Shown here in pieces: positions 17,725-26,536 of a stretch of DNA of 64,000 nt (its first letter is position 1; each line of letters begins with the position of its first letter). The notes below the pieces were generated by a model that was given only the letters and a program-made list of their open reading frames with translations, was not told the DNA's origin and ran no database searches. Both the position numbers and the translations under genes were made by a program. The stretch is from Cyanobium sp. C1_MAG_00004. GTDB taxonomy: Bacteria; Cyanobacteriota; Cyanobacteriia; PCC-6307; Cyanobiaceae. Where the stretch lies: contig JAIXOF010000028.1 of assembly GCA_027486935.1 (NCBI GenBank), positions 37,309 to 101,308 of the forward strand, written 5' to 3'.

Positions 17725-20037
17725 ATGGCGCAGCTTCAAGATCGGCAGCAGCTGGTGACGATCTGGAACCGCATCGCAGGTCAGGACGACACCAGCATCC
17801 ACAACCTGGCCGCCCGCCTGGCCGCCACCTGCAGCGCCGAAGGGGTGAACGTCTGCGAGGCCGAAGCCAAGACCCTGATCCACAGCCTGCAGCTGCGGGC
17901 GATGCCCTCGAGCGGCCAGGGCCGGTTGCTGCTGACTGCCCTGGCGGGCGATCAGACCCTGCGCTGCGCCGAGGCCTATGGCCTGCTGGCCCAGGCCTGC
18001 CCTGAAGGGGTCAACGTCGCAGTGCTGCAGAAACTGCTGCAGATCTTTGAGCTGGAGCCCAGCCAAGCCAACGAGATCGCGGTCGCGATCGACCGCGACG
18101 GCGGCGGACTGATCACCCGCGACGACTTTCTGGCCTATCTGCCGGAGCACTTCTGCCGGCATCCGCGCAGCTACCACGCCTCCCACACCGGCTACCGCAG
18201 GGGCAGGGCAGCAGCCCCCGGCAAGCCTGAGACCAGCAGAGCGGCAACACCGCCAGCGGTCGCCAAGGCATCCGGCAACGCCAACCCCAGCCTGCAGGCT
18301 GGGGGCACATCTCCCCTGCAGCTCCAGATCGGTCTGTTCCGGCTGTTGCAGGGTGCGGCCTACCGCAGTTTCAGGGCCAGCTACTCGGCCAACTCAGAAA
18401 CGCACTTGCGGGCCTACGACCTGCCCTACACGATCGAGAACTTCGGCCGCTTTGTCGAGGCCGCCGTCGACCTGTACAGCGCCCTGGGGGTGGTCGATGC
18501 CGATGCCCGCCAGCCGCTCGAAGACCTGCGCAGCTCGGTGCAGACCGCCCTGTCCGATCTGCACCAGCGCATGGAGTCGTGGCCGACCCTCGAGCTCAGC
18601 GACGCCATGCGCGAAGCCGAAGGCCAGATCGAGTCCGAACTGGAGGTCCTCGACCACGCCCATCAGCTGTTTGCGGCCCTGATCGAGGTGCTGCTAGTGG
18701 CAGGGCTGCAGGGCCATGACCCCCTGCAACTGAGCACCGAAGACCTGCATCACCACGAGCTGAACCGGCTGCGCCACCTCGAAGACCACCGCGAGCTGAG
18801 CGACCACCGCCACAGGGTTGCGGACGAGGGCGCCAACCAGAGGCCCTTTCTGGAGACCTGGCAACGGGTAATCGTCGACGAGAGCGACACCCGCTACGCC
18901 GGCGCGATCATGCCGACCCGCTACTGGTATGAGGACTTCATGCCGAAACTGCTGCGGGCCTGCTCGGTGCGCAGCGTTGACGACATCGCCGCCCTCGACA
19001 CAGAAACCGAAGCCGAGCTGGACGCCTGGTTCATCGCCGCCCGCGATGCCGGCGAGTTCGACCGCTATGCCCCTGCGATGCGCCAGCACTTTCTGGAATG
19101 CCCGCACTGGGTCAAGCAGGAACTGCGCCTGGCCTGGCGCCTGACCCGCCATTACCTCAATGGTGTGCAGAAGCGCCGCGAACGGGAAGAGTTTGGCCGG
19201 GGAGACGGCTACATCACCGAGTATGTGGCCTTTTTGGATGTCTATCTGGGTCGCAGCGACATTGCCGACTCAGAGATGCGGCTCAGCTTCCCCTATTACC
19301 TGGGGCCAGCCACCTGGCGGTTGCTGCACACCAGCGCCGAGCTCATTGCCGAGCGTCCCGAGGCTGAACAGGGACATCTGGTGGAGCTGTTCAAGCGCTT
19401 CTTCGCCGCGATGGCGACGATGTACCCCTGCCCGTATTGCCGCTTCCACCTCAACCGCTATGTGGTGCGCAACAAGGAAGTGCACCTCTACCCGATCGAG
19501 TACCTGCTGCTGGGTCCCCAGGACAGCGGGCAACCTCAGATCGAGGTGACGGTCGACCAGAAGCTGAGCGTCATCCACGACGGGGCCAGCCTGCGGCTGT
19601 TCGTGTGGAAGCTGCACAACACCGTCTCGGCCTCGATCGCCCGCAGCGAACCCTGGTTCCACCGCGACGACCACGCCCATTACACGACCCGCTACTGGCC
19701 CAGCCTCGATTCCGAGCTGGCCCGGGCCCAGGCCCTGGCACAGCAGGCGATCGAGACCGAGCGCATCAGCCGCATCTATGGGGTGCTCAAGCATGCGGCT
19801 CACCTGGGCGTGTTACGGGACGAGCTGCAGATGGCCCTGCACCGGCCCGGCTCAGACGAGCTGCGTCTGGTCTGGGAGCGGGCCGAGGCGATCGTCGCCG
19901 CCGCCGAGCAGGCGGTGCTGAGCTCGCGCTTTCTGCAGCAGAGCTACCACTACAACCCGGCGCTGGAGCTCGAAGACCCTCACTTCACCCCCGAAGAGGA
20001 AGCCCTGGCCCGCAGCGGTTTCTTTGTCGAAACCTGA
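17725..20037 (+). CDS. Large protein with EF-hand-like loop and Erv1/ALR-like sulfhydryl-oxidase region
   Basis: A 770-residue protein. The N-terminal ~140 residues end in an EF-hand-like loop at 123-134 (DRDGGGLITRDD: acidic at loop positions 1, 3 and 12, Gly at 6, Ile at 8). A low-complexity linker and a long helical region follow. Residues 525-640 follow the Erv/ALR plan: GPATWRLLH (G527), a helix, YPCPYC (C569 and C572), then LHNTVSASI (H631), matching the G-x3-W-x3-H, C-x2-C and H-N flavin and redox motifs. The interval between CxxC and HN is longer than usual and the structural Cys before HN is missing. Erv proteins use FAD and oxygen to make disulfides. No signal peptide is visible, so its compartment is unclear. 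The Erv assignment rests on motifs read by eye; activity is inference. Confidence 0.7.
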   Translation: MAQLQDRQQLVTIWNRIAGQDDTSIHNLAARLAATCSAEGVNVCEAEAKTLIHSLQLRAMPSSGQGRLLLTALAGDQTLRCAEAYGLLAQACPEGVNVAVLQKLLQIFELEPSQANEIAVAIDRDGGGLITRDDFLAYLPEHFCRHPRSYHASHTGYRRGRAAAPGKPETSRAATPPAVAKASGNANPSLQAGGTSPLQLQIGLFRLLQGAAYRSFRASYSANSETHLRAYDLPYTIENFGRFVEAAVDLYSALGVVDADARQPLEDLRSSVQTALSDLHQRMESWPTLELSDAMREAEGQIESELEVLDHAHQLFAALIEVLLVAGLQGHDPLQLSTEDLHHHELNRLRHLEDHRELSDHRHRVADEGANQRPFLETWQRVIVDESDTRYAGAIMPTRYWYEDFMPKLLRACSVRSVDDIAALDTETEAELDAWFIAARDAGEFDRYAPAMRQHFLECPHWVKQELRLAWRLTRHYLNGVQKRREREEFGRGDGYITEYVAFLDVYLGRSDIADSEMRLSFPYYLGPATWRLLHTSAELIAERPEAEQGHLVELFKRFFAAMATMYPCPYCRFHLNRYVVRNKEVHLYPIEYLLLGPQDSGQPQIEVTVDQKLSVIHDGASLRLFVWKLHNTVSASIARSEPWFHRDDHAHYTTRYWPSLDSELARAQALAQQAIETERISRIYGVLKHAAHLGVLRDELQMALHRPGSDELRLVWERAEAIVAAAEQAVLSSRFLQQSYHYNPALELEDPHFTPEEEALARSGFFVET

Positions 20038-20051
20038 GCCAGGCGGCCGAC

Positions 20052-21641
20052 TCAGGCCGGCAGCGCCCAGGGGTTCAGGCCCAGGTCGGCACCGATGCGG
20101 TGGGCGCAGGCAAAACCACTGAAGGCCACGGCGTTAAGCCCTTGGCCCGGAAAGCAGCTGTCACCGACGCAGTACAGGCCGCGCAACCCCGTGCGGTTGA
20201 ACGGCATCGGCAGCAGCCCCGGCAGGCGCAAGGCCGGAATCGGCCCATAGCTTCCGCCCATGCGCCCCAGAAAGCGACGGTGGCTGCGGGGGGTGCCCAC
20301 CTCCTGGTGGTGAATGGCCCCGCCCAGCCCCGGCAGGATCGCCTCGAGCCGGGAGATCAGCCGTGCCGCATCAGCCTCCTTTTTGGCTTTGTAGGCAGCC
20401 GGCCCCAGGCCCTGCCACTGCTCTATGGCACTGGGGGTAAAGGTGTGCACGATGTGGCGCCCCCCCGGCGCCAGCGACGGGTCGAGCAGGGTCGGCATCG
20501 ACACGAAAATGACGCCTTGCTCGGCCTCCATGGCCGCCCAGTCTTCGAGCAGCAGGTGGTGGCAGTGGAAGCCCTCGGGCACCACAGCTGCATCGATGCC
20601 CAGGTGCAGTGACAAAAACGACGGCGACGGCTTGTAGCGGCGCCGCCAGGTGGTCTCGGCTTTGGGAGTCTGCGCCAGGTCAACCAGGGGCTTTTCCATG
20701 GCCCCTTCGCTGCCCGGCTGCCCCCCAAAGGTGTCCCAACGGGTGGCGTTGCTCACCACAAGGCCCGCCCTGATCTGCTCGCCGCTGGCCAGCTGCACCC
20801 CCACGGCGCGGGCCGCTGCGCCTTCGCCTTCAAGCAACACCTTGGTGACGCGGCTGCGGTAGCGAATGGCGCCGCCGTGGCGCTCCAGACCCGCCACCAG
20901 CTTGCGTGCGATGACGCCAACGCCCCCCTTGGGGTAGTTGATGCCGCCGGCATGGCGATCGGAGAACACCATCCCCGCATTGATCATCGGCGTCAGGTCG
21001 GCCGGCATCACCGACCAGCAGAAGCACTCCATGTCGATGAAGCGCAGCAGTTGCTCGTCTTTGATGTGGGCGCGGGCCACATCACCCACGTTGACCGGCA
21101 GCCAGCGGGCCAGGCCCAGACAGGCCAACGGCGCCCTGAAGAACACCTTGGCCAGGTAGGCGGGGTCCTCGAGCGAAAGCAGGGGCATCGCGTCGAGGCA
21201 GTTGAACACCTGCCAGCAGGTGTCATAAAAAGCGCGAATCCCCTTGGCCTCGTGGGGAAACAGGGCGCTCAGCCGCGCCACGAAGCTGTCGTAGTCGCGA
21301 TCGACCGCCACCTCAAGGCCACCGGGCAGGTGGTATTCGAGCTGGGCCGGGTCGGGCACGGTCTCACAGTGCTCGCCCACATCGGCAAGGGCCCGGGTCA
21401 GAAGGTTGGTGTGACCCCGCTCGCCGAAGCCAAAGATCATCGAGGCGCCCACATCAAAGGTGTAACCAGCGCGCTCAAAACTGCCGCCCGAGCCCCCCGG
21501 GATCAGATACCGCTCGAGCACCAGGGTGCGGGCCCCCTTGACCGCCAGCTGGCTGGCGGTCACCAGACCGCCGATGCCGCTACCGATCACGATGACATCC
21601 CAGTCAGCAGAAGGGCTGGCGCTCACCGTTGGGCCTTGCAA
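20052..21641 (-). CDS. crtH: Prolycopene (carotenoid) isomerase CrtH/CrtISO
   Basis: CrtH converts poly-cis-lycopene to all-trans-lycopene in the cyanobacterial/plant carotene route. The 529-residue flavoprotein has the dinucleotide-binding motif VIGSGIGGLVTASQLA, the E ligand in LVLERYLIPGGSGGSF, and the conserved regions GYTFDVGASMIFGFG and GINYPKGGVGVIARKL. The C-terminus has CVGDSCFPGQGLNAVAFSG, the second flavin motif. The long reading begins at a TTG at 21641; a GTG at 21626, five codons in, is an equally good start. It is convergent with the Erv-like gene (14-base gap). The Cache-protein gene lies upstream on the same strand. Confidence 0.95.
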   Translation of the reverse strand: MQGPTVSASPSADWDVIVIGSGIGGLVTASQLAVKGARTLVLERYLIPGGSGGSFERAGYTFDVGASMIFGFGERGHTNLLTRALADVGEHCETVPDPAQLEYHLPGGLEVAVDRDYDSFVARLSALFPHEAKGIRAFYDTCWQVFNCLDAMPLLSLEDPAYLAKVFFRAPLACLGLARWLPVNVGDVARAHIKDEQLLRFIDMECFCWSVMPADLTPMINAGMVFSDRHAGGINYPKGGVGVIARKLVAGLERHGGAIRYRSRVTKVLLEGEGAAARAVGVQLASGEQIRAGLVVSNATRWDTFGGQPGSEGAMEKPLVDLAQTPKAETTWRRRYKPSPSFLSLHLGIDAAVVPEGFHCHHLLLEDWAAMEAEQGVIFVSMPTLLDPSLAPGGRHIVHTFTPSAIEQWQGLGPAAYKAKKEADAARLISRLEAILPGLGGAIHHQEVGTPRSHRRFLGRMGGSYGPIPALRLPGLLPMPFNRTGLRGLYCVGDSCFPGQGLNAVAFSGFACAHRIGADLGLNPWALPA

Positions 21642-21670
21642 GATGAGCCGACCCTAGGTGCCAGCCAACC

Positions 21671-22684
21671 TCACTCGTACAGACCCGAGCCCACCACCAG
21701 CGTCTCGCCCTGGGGAGTCTTGACCTCGCGCACATAGGTGAGCTTGGTCACCGCCTTGCCGGGATCACTGGGTCGGGGCCACTGGTAGCGCACCCACCCC
21801 GAGCCGTCTCTGGTGGCCAGGCGGATGTAGTCGCGCACAAAAAACTGGCCGGCGCTGTCCCGGTTGGCCGAAAGGTTCTTGCCTTCGAGCGCTGGGAACG
21901 CCGGGTTCACCAGCTCAATGCCGGCGGTGTCATTCACAAAGACGTAGGTGTCGTGAAAGATGAAACGACCATTGGCATCGCGCAGCTGGCCAAAGGCCTT
22001 GCGCCCTTCTTGGGCGATCAGCGCTGCGGCAGCCTCCACCTCATCGACGGCAAAGGCCTTCTCCATGCGCGAGTCATAGGCCCCACTGCCCACCACGTAC
22101 ACCTGGTTATTGGGCGCCACAAAGCGCTCCACATAGGTCGACTTCCACTGGGGGCTCTGCTGTCCAGGACGGGCAATGCGGTAATGGACCCAACCACAGC
22201 CCCGTCGCGTGTTGGCCGCCGCCAGAAAACGCAAGCCCGTGCGCCGGCCTTCAGGGGTCTGCAGCGCGTTCTGCTCGGGGGTCATGTTGCTCGCCTCCAA
22301 CCCCGGGTTTGGCGGGTACACCAAAATCTGGCCGGCCGGATTAAGCACAAACACGTAGCGATCGCCCTGGAACCAGCGACTGCCCTTGACCCGAAACTCA
22401 GCCAACGCGGCGGCGCCCTTCTGGCGAATCTCGGCCCCGGCCGCGTCGACCAGCTGGACCGCGGCACGGTTATCGCTCTGGTCATAGACCGTGGGCCCGC
22501 AGAGCTGATCGCTCAGGGGCAGCGGCGGCGGGGTGCTCGGAGCAGCGGCCTGCAAAGCCGCAACGGGGGCAACGGCCAGGCTCAGGGCCGCCATGGAGAC
22601 AACGAAGGACGGGCGCAGAGGCAAGAAACGCACAGACAAAACCGATCGTGTGGGGAGGTTAAAGGCCCTGAACCGTTGCCGCAC
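21671..22684 (-). CDS. Exported protein with two tandem Cache-like domains
   Basis: An approximately 337-residue protein consisting of an N-terminal signal sequence (hydrophobic SMAALSLAVAPVAAL) and two similar Cache-type sensor modules in tandem. Each module has a helix then FVLN or FVND, followed by a G-W-x-x-Y strand (GWVHYRIARPG, GWVRYQWPRPS) and the terminal VYVVGSGAYD or TLVVGSGLYE. Cache domains bind small ligands outside the membrane, normally as part of a receptor. Here no transmembrane output domain is attached, so it could be a periplasmic binding protein or a partner of a separate receptor. Start is uncertain: GTG at 22684, another GTG at 22633, or the ATG at 22594. It lies six bases past the trmFO stop. 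Confidence 0.8.
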   Translation of the reverse strand: MRQRFRAFNLPTRSVLSVRFLPLRPSFVVSMAALSLAVAPVAALQAAAPSTPPPLPLSDQLCGPTVYDQSDNRAAVQLVDAAGAEIRQKGAAALAEFRVKGSRWFQGDRYVFVLNPAGQILVYPPNPGLEASNMTPEQNALQTPEGRRTGLRFLAAANTRRGCGWVHYRIARPGQQSPQWKSTYVERFVAPNNQVYVVGSGAYDSRMEKAFAVDEVEAAAALIAQEGRKAFGQLRDANGRFIFHDTYVFVNDTAGIELVNPAFPALEGKNLSANRDSAGQFFVRDYIRLATRDGSGWVRYQWPRPSDPGKAVTKLTYVREVKTPQGETLVVGSGLYE

Positions 22685-22690
22685 GCCCGC

Positions 22691-24040
22691 TCAGGCGCAG
22701 AACGGCGCCAGCGCGGCCAGGGCACGATCGCGGTAGGCGCCGTAGCGGCGGCGCTTGTCGCGAATGCGCTCGGCCAGCTCGGGCAGCAGACCAAAGTTCG
22801 GGGGCATGGGCTGGAACTGGCCCCGTTTGCCGCCGCCGCCGCTGGGGGCCTCGGCCACAAAGTGGGTCAGCGCGCCGATCATCGTGGTGGGCGGCAACTG
22901 CAAGGGCTCCTGGCCCAGGGCCAGCCGCGCCGCATTGGTCCCCGCCAGCCAACCCCCGGCCACAGCCGCCGCATAGCCCTCGGTGCCGGTCAGCTGGCCG
23001 GCCGCCAGCAGGGTGGGCCGGGTCCTGAACTGCAGCGTGGGTTCCAGCAGTTGGGGCGACTCGAGAAAGGTATTGCGGTGCATCACGCCAAAGCGCACGA
23101 ATGCGGCGTTCTCAAGCCCGGGGATCAGCCGCAGCACCCGTTGCTGCTCGCCCCATTTGAGGTTGGTCTGGAACCCCACCAGGTTCCAGAGGCGGCCGTC
23201 CTTGTCTTCTTGGCGCAGCTGCACCACCGCATAGGCCCGGTTGGCGCGGCGCACGTCGGCATCGTTGACATCGCCCCAGCGCGGATCCCACAGGCCGATC
23301 GGCTTAAGGGGGCCGTAACGCATGGTGTCTTCACCGCGGCGAGCCAGCTCTTCGATCGGCAGGCAGCCCTCAAAGAAGCTGGCGCTCTCCTTGTCGAAAT
23401 CCTTGAGCTCGGCTTGCTCGGCCGCCAGCAATGCCTCGCGAAAGGCGAGGAACTGCCCCTTGTCCATGGGGCAGTTGATGTAATCGGCGTCGCCCTTGTC
23501 GTAGCGGGACGCCCGAAAGGCCACCGACAGGTCGATGCTCTCGCCCTCGACGATCGGGCTGGCGGCGTCAAAGAAATGGCAGTCGTCACGGCCGGTGAAG
23601 GCGCGCAGCTGTTCGGCCAGGGGCTCGCTGGTCAGGGGTCCGGTGGCCAGCACCGCAATCGCGCCGGGGTCAGGCAGCTCGGTGTGCTCGCGCCGCTCCA
23701 CGGTCACCAGCGGATGCTGCTCTAGGGCGGCGGTCAGGGCCGCGCTGTAACGACCCCGATCCACGGCCAGGGCCCCGCCGGCAGGCACCGCATGGTGGTC
23801 GGCGGTACTGATCACCAACGAACCCAGGCGCCTGAGCTCCTCCTGGAGCAAACCAGCGGCCCGGTCACTGCTCAGGGCGCCAAAACTGTTGCTGCAGACC
23901 AGCTCGGCAAACTCACCGCTGTGGTGAGCCGGAGAGCGCCGCACAGGCCGCATCTCCACCAGGGTGACGGGCACCCCGGCGCGGGCGATCTGCCAGGCGG
24001 CTTCGGTACCGGCCAGGCCGGCGCCGACGACCAACACCAT
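22691..24040 (-). CDS. trmFO: Folate-dependent tRNA uracil-54 C5-methyltransferase TrmFO
   Basis: Makes m5U54 (ribothymidine) in the T-loop of tRNAs, using methylenetetrahydrofolate and FAD. The 449-residue sequence begins with the flavin-binding [18 protein letters not shown]. It then has the TrmFO hallmarks [55 protein letters not shown] and [18 protein letters not shown]. The start ATG shares one base with the psbY stop (TGATG), so its translation is likely coupled to the photosystem II peptide upstream. Confidence 0.96.
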   Translation of the reverse strand: MVLVVGAGLAGTEAAWQIARAGVPVTLVEMRPVRRSPAHHSGEFAELVCSNSFGALSSDRAAGLLQEELRRLGSLVISTADHHAVPAGGALAVDRGRYSAALTAALEQHPLVTVERREHTELPDPGAIAVLATGPLTSEPLAEQLRAFTGRDDCHFFDAASPIVEGESIDLSVAFRASRYDKGDADYINCPMDKGQFLAFREALLAAEQAELKDFDKESASFFEGCLPIEELARRGEDTMRYGPLKPIGLWDPRWGDVNDADVRRANRAYAVVQLRQEDKDGRLWNLVGFQTNLKWGEQQRVLRLIPGLENAAFVRFGVMHRNTFLESPQLLEPTLQFRTRPTLLAAGQLTGTEGYAAAVAGGWLAGTNAARLALGQEPLQLPPTTMIGALTHFVAEAPSGGGGKRGQFQPMPPNFGLLPELAERIRDKRRRYGAYRDRALAALAPFCA

Positions 24041-24165
24041 CAGGCGGCCCGGCCGCGCTTGATGAACAGCTGCAGCTGACCCACGGCGGCGCGACCGATG
24101 TGGAACACGGCCCAGCTGGCAGCCAACACGATCGGAGCAGCCACCAAGATCAGCCGAGCGTCCAT
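24040..24165 (-). CDS. psbY: Photosystem II small subunit PsbY
   Basis: A 41-residue single-span thylakoid membrane peptide. The sequence starts [20 protein letters not shown], has one hydrophobic helix and continues [16 protein letters not shown], the standard PsbY pattern. PsbY sits at the edge of the photosystem II dimer near cytochrome b559. It is too short for ordinary gene calling and was read directly from the minus strand. Its stop overlaps the trmFO start by one base. The 74 bases upstream to the gamma-carbonic-anhydrase gene stop are the only room for its own promoter. Confidence 0.93.
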   Translation of the reverse strand: MDARLILVAAPIVLAASWAVFHIGRAAVGQLQLFIKRGRAA

Positions 24166-24239
24166 GGAAATGCGCAAATCAGTGCGGCGATCTTAAGGAC
24201 TGCAGGCGCCTAGCGCCCGATCCGCACGGCAGAAGGCAA

Positions 24240-24758
24240 TCAACTGAAGCCAAGATCCATGCTGCGGCCGGCATGGGCCATGGCCAGCTGGCGGTACCGG
24301 CGGGCGTGGTCGCGCTGCTCGGTCATCGCCTCGGGGCTTTGTTCACGCTTGATCGCAGCCGGCGCCCCCATCACCACCGCTGCGGGGGGCACATCCCGGG
24401 TGACCACCGCCCCGGCAGCCACCAGGGCCCCTGCACCGATGGTGACGCCGTTGAGCACGATGGCGCCGATCCCGATCAGGCAGCCGTCTTCAAGCGTTGC
24501 CCCGTGCACCACCGCCCGGTGGCCAATGGTCACATCGGCGCCGATCGTCACGGGATAGCCCGGATCGCCATGCAGCACCGCCCCGTCCTGGACGTTGCTG
24601 CCCGTCCCGATCACGATCGGGCAGACATCACCGCGGGCCACGGCCGTGGGCCACAGGCTGGCGCCGGCCGCCAGCTGCACGTTGCCGATGACCACAGCGG
24701 TCTGGGCGACCCAGGCGTCAGGGTGGATCTGCGGCTGGGGCCAGGGATGGGTGCTCAT
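24240..24758 (-). CDS. Gamma-carbonic-anhydrase-like hexapeptide-repeat protein
   Basis: A 172-residue left-handed beta-helix protein with imperfect hexapeptide repeats throughout (for example VVIGNV, GASLWP, VTIGADVTIGH). Three histidines in VLHGD, IGHRAVVHG fit the zinc-site pattern of gamma-class carbonic anhydrases. A C-terminal helix (EAMTEQRDHARRYRQL) closes the barrel. The family includes true carbonic anhydrases and inactive homologues, so carbonic anhydrase activity is a family-based inference. The ATG at 24758 (MSTHPWPQPQIHPDAWVA) is chosen because the longer reading adds non-conserved basic sequence and runs close to the tRNA-Lys gene. Confidence 0.88.
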   Translation of the reverse strand: MSTHPWPQPQIHPDAWVAQTAVVIGNVQLAAGASLWPTAVARGDVCPIVIGTGSNVQDGAVLHGDPGYPVTIGADVTIGHRAVVHGATLEDGCLIGIGAIVLNGVTIGAGALVAAGAVVTRDVPPAAVVMGAPAAIKREQSPEAMTEQRDHARRYRQLAMAHAGRSMDLGFS

Positions 24759-24864
24759 GGAGGGGGCGGGCAGGCGCGCAGGGGACCATTTTCGCCGGGG
24801 CCTGCCGGGTGATACGTTCACAAGGTGGCCAACCGCGCCACACCCCTGCGTTCTGCGCACGGGC

Positions 24865-24936
24865 GGGTCGTTAGCTCAGCGGTAGAGCACTCGGCTTTTA
24901 ACCGATTGGTCCTGAGTTCGAATCTCAGACGACCCA
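24865..24936 (+). tRNA. trnK: tRNA-Lys(UUU)
   Basis: The 72-base sequence folds as a cloverleaf: acceptor stem GGGTCGT (24865-24871) with ACGACCC (24929-24935) and discriminator A at 24936. The D-arm is TAGCTCAGCGGTAGAGCA, the anticodon stem CGG/CCG encloses loop CTTTTAA with anticodon TTT, and the T-arm is CTGAG-TTCGAAT-CTCAG. CCA is not encoded. An accessory stretch begins just downstream. Confidence 0.97.
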
Positions 24937-24960
24937 TTTTTCAGACTAGATTGATCGTCT

Positions 24961-24977
24961 CCTGTTCGTTGAACAGG
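24961..24977 (+). terminator. Perfect 7-bp hairpin after tRNA-Lys
   Basis: CCTGTTC (24961-24967) pairs perfectly with GAACAGG (24971-24977) across a three-base loop, 25 bases after the tRNA. A T-run occurs before the hairpin (TTTTT at 24937) rather than after it, so this is an imperfect terminator candidate. Confidence 0.35.
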
Positions 24978-25064
24978 TTCCAGTAGGCCTCGGGTTCTGT
25001 CGCCCAGTCAGAGTCAAAGCACCTGGGGCTTCAGAAGTCACCAGTTGATCCACTCGATCATGGA

Positions 25065-25271
25065 ATGACCGATTCCGCCCCCGACCTCAGCCCTGATGAT
25101 TGGCGCCGCATCAGCGACGCGCTGCGCTACCTCGGCCGGGACCTGCATCACCGCTCCTTTGCCGTGACGGCTGAGCGGCGAAAATTGCTATGGGAGGAGA
25201 TGGACCGCTGCCTGGCGTTAGCGGATCGGCTCAGCGAGCGAAGGGTCGATCCAGTTGATCAGGTGTTTTGA
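25065..25271 (+). CDS. Small hypothetical protein (68 aa)
   Basis: A 68-residue charged helical protein (SPDDWRRISDALRYLGRDLHHR, ERRKLLWEEMDRCLALADRL). No family is recognised. Length, helix-forming composition and position upstream of toxin remnants would suit an antitoxin-like or stray accessory protein, but that is guesswork. Its last bases overlap the end of the decayed vapC on the other strand, which weakens it as a real gene. It is the only forward-strand frame here with coding-like character. Confidence 0.45.
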   Translation: MTDSAPDLSPDDWRRISDALRYLGRDLHHRSFAVTAERRKLLWEEMDRCLALADRLSERRVDPVDQVF

Positions 25272-25503
25272 ACCCAGTTCTCCAGGCTGAGACCCGGAAC
25301 CCTGGCAAATTCACGCGTGTTGTTGATGACGAGCATGCTGTTCTGACTGAGCGCGTGTGCCGCAATCATCGTGTCCAGCGCTCCGATCAGAATTTCCTTG
25401 CGTACCAGCTCGGCCCGCACAGATCGCCATAGGCGAGCTCTGCAGCCTTAACACTGCAAACCCCGATCTCGCCCATGCGGAACTGACGGAATCGCTCGCT
25501 GGT
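25259..25503 (-). pseudogene. vapC: Decayed VapC PIN-domain toxin
   Basis: Two pieces of a VapC-type PIN ribonuclease survive in different frames. The upstream piece, right after the AraC stop, reads ERFRQFRMGEIGVCSVK then AAELAYGDL. The downstream piece reads RAELVRKEILIGALDTM then IAAHALSQN, with LVINNTREFARVPGLSLENW before the stop at 25259. These match the VapC middle and C-terminal regions (G-x-x-D-x-x-IAA and TNNTREF). The N-terminus with the first catalytic Asp is gone, about 35-40 codons are missing in the middle, and a frame change separates the pieces. No vapB is adjacent. The reading is by eye against the remembered family consensus. Confidence 0.8.
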
Positions 25504-26507
25504 CAACCGAGACCAGGATCCACTGCCCCACGCGCCTCGCGCAGCAGCACCGAGGGCTTGACGTGGAACCGCTGCTGAAAATCGATGCTGAACAGCCCCA
25601 TGGCGTGATAACCGCAGGCCTGGGCAATGCTGCTGACGGTGTCGCCGGGGGCAGCGGCCAGCAGGCGGCTGCGGGCCAGGTCCAGGCGCTGGGCCCTGAT
25701 CCACTGGGTTGCCGTGCATCCCAGGCGCTCGCGAAAGGCGTACTGCAGGGCGCGGCGCGAATAGTGGCTGCGGTTCTGCAACACCGTCAGGTTGAGCGGT
25801 TGATCCAGGTTGTCCTTGATGTAGCTGATCAGATCGTCGATTGCATCAAGGGCACTGCCGTGGGGACGCAGCAACGGATCGCCGCCACCGGCATCGGCGC
25901 CGTCATCGGCCCCGTCCGACAACGCCAGCACGCCCATCAACCGCAACAGGTGCTGATCCAGGGCCAGGCTGTTCAACACGGCCCCGTGGACAGCAGGCAA
26001 GGCCGCAATGGTGCGCAGGCTGACGGTCAGCATCTCCAGCAGGGAGGCCTGCAACGATCCCTGGCTGGGGTGCAGCCGCTGCAACAACAGCGGTCCCATG
26101 CCTTCAAGCTCCTGCTGCGGCGCCGTCAGGCACAGGGCATTGAAATTCGAACTCTGCCAGTGCAGCGGCTGGGGCGGCACCAGAAACCATTCGCCGGCAG
26201 CAGCCACAGCGGCACTGTTGCGCTGCTGCAAATGCACCTCGCCTTCGGCGATAAACAGCAGAGAGACCCCATCCCGGCCTGGCAAGCCCACTGTGATTGC
26301 CGAACCAGCATTGGCCACCAACTGCAGCGCGTTGAGTTCCTGATGGAAGGCACGACCATGGCACTCGGCCTGAACCTCCAACGTGCGCCAGCAGGACAAC
26401 GGCAATGGCGCCTCTAGGGCGATGGCAGACAGGGCACAATCGGGCCAGGACAACAAATGCTCTTCAAAGGGATTGGCATGGATCAACGTAGTGTTCCATG
26501 CCTCCAT
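25503..26507 (-). CDS. AraC-family transcriptional regulator
   Basis: A 334-residue regulator. The C-terminal ~110 residues form a two-HTH AraC DNA-binding domain: YIKDNLDQPLNLTVLQNRSHYSRRALQ... then FRERLGCTATQWIRAQRLDLAR and VSSIAQACGYHAMGLFSIDFQQRF. The N-terminal ~200 residues have a beta-rich cupin-like character (VGLPGRDGVSLLFIAEGEV, PPQPLHW), the usual ligand-sensing part, but the ligand is unknown. It is probably cytoplasmic. It follows the ribbon-helix-helix gene with a 29-base gap and may be in one operon with it. Its stop abuts the decayed vapC. The target genes are not evident from the window. Confidence 0.9.
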   Translation of the reverse strand: MEAWNTTLIHANPFEEHLLSWPDCALSAIALEAPLPLSCWRTLEVQAECHGRAFHQELNALQLVANAGSAITVGLPGRDGVSLLFIAEGEVHLQQRNSAAVAAAGEWFLVPPQPLHWQSSNFNALCLTAPQQELEGMGPLLLQRLHPSQGSLQASLLEMLTVSLRTIAALPAVHGAVLNSLALDQHLLRLMGVLALSDGADDGADAGGGDPLLRPHGSALDAIDDLISYIKDNLDQPLNLTVLQNRSHYSRRALQYAFRERLGCTATQWIRAQRLDLARSRLLAAAPGDTVSSIAQACGYHAMGLFSIDFQQRFHVKPSVLLREARGAVDPGLG

Positions 26508-26536
26508 CGCATCGCCCTGAATGACATAGGAAAAGC

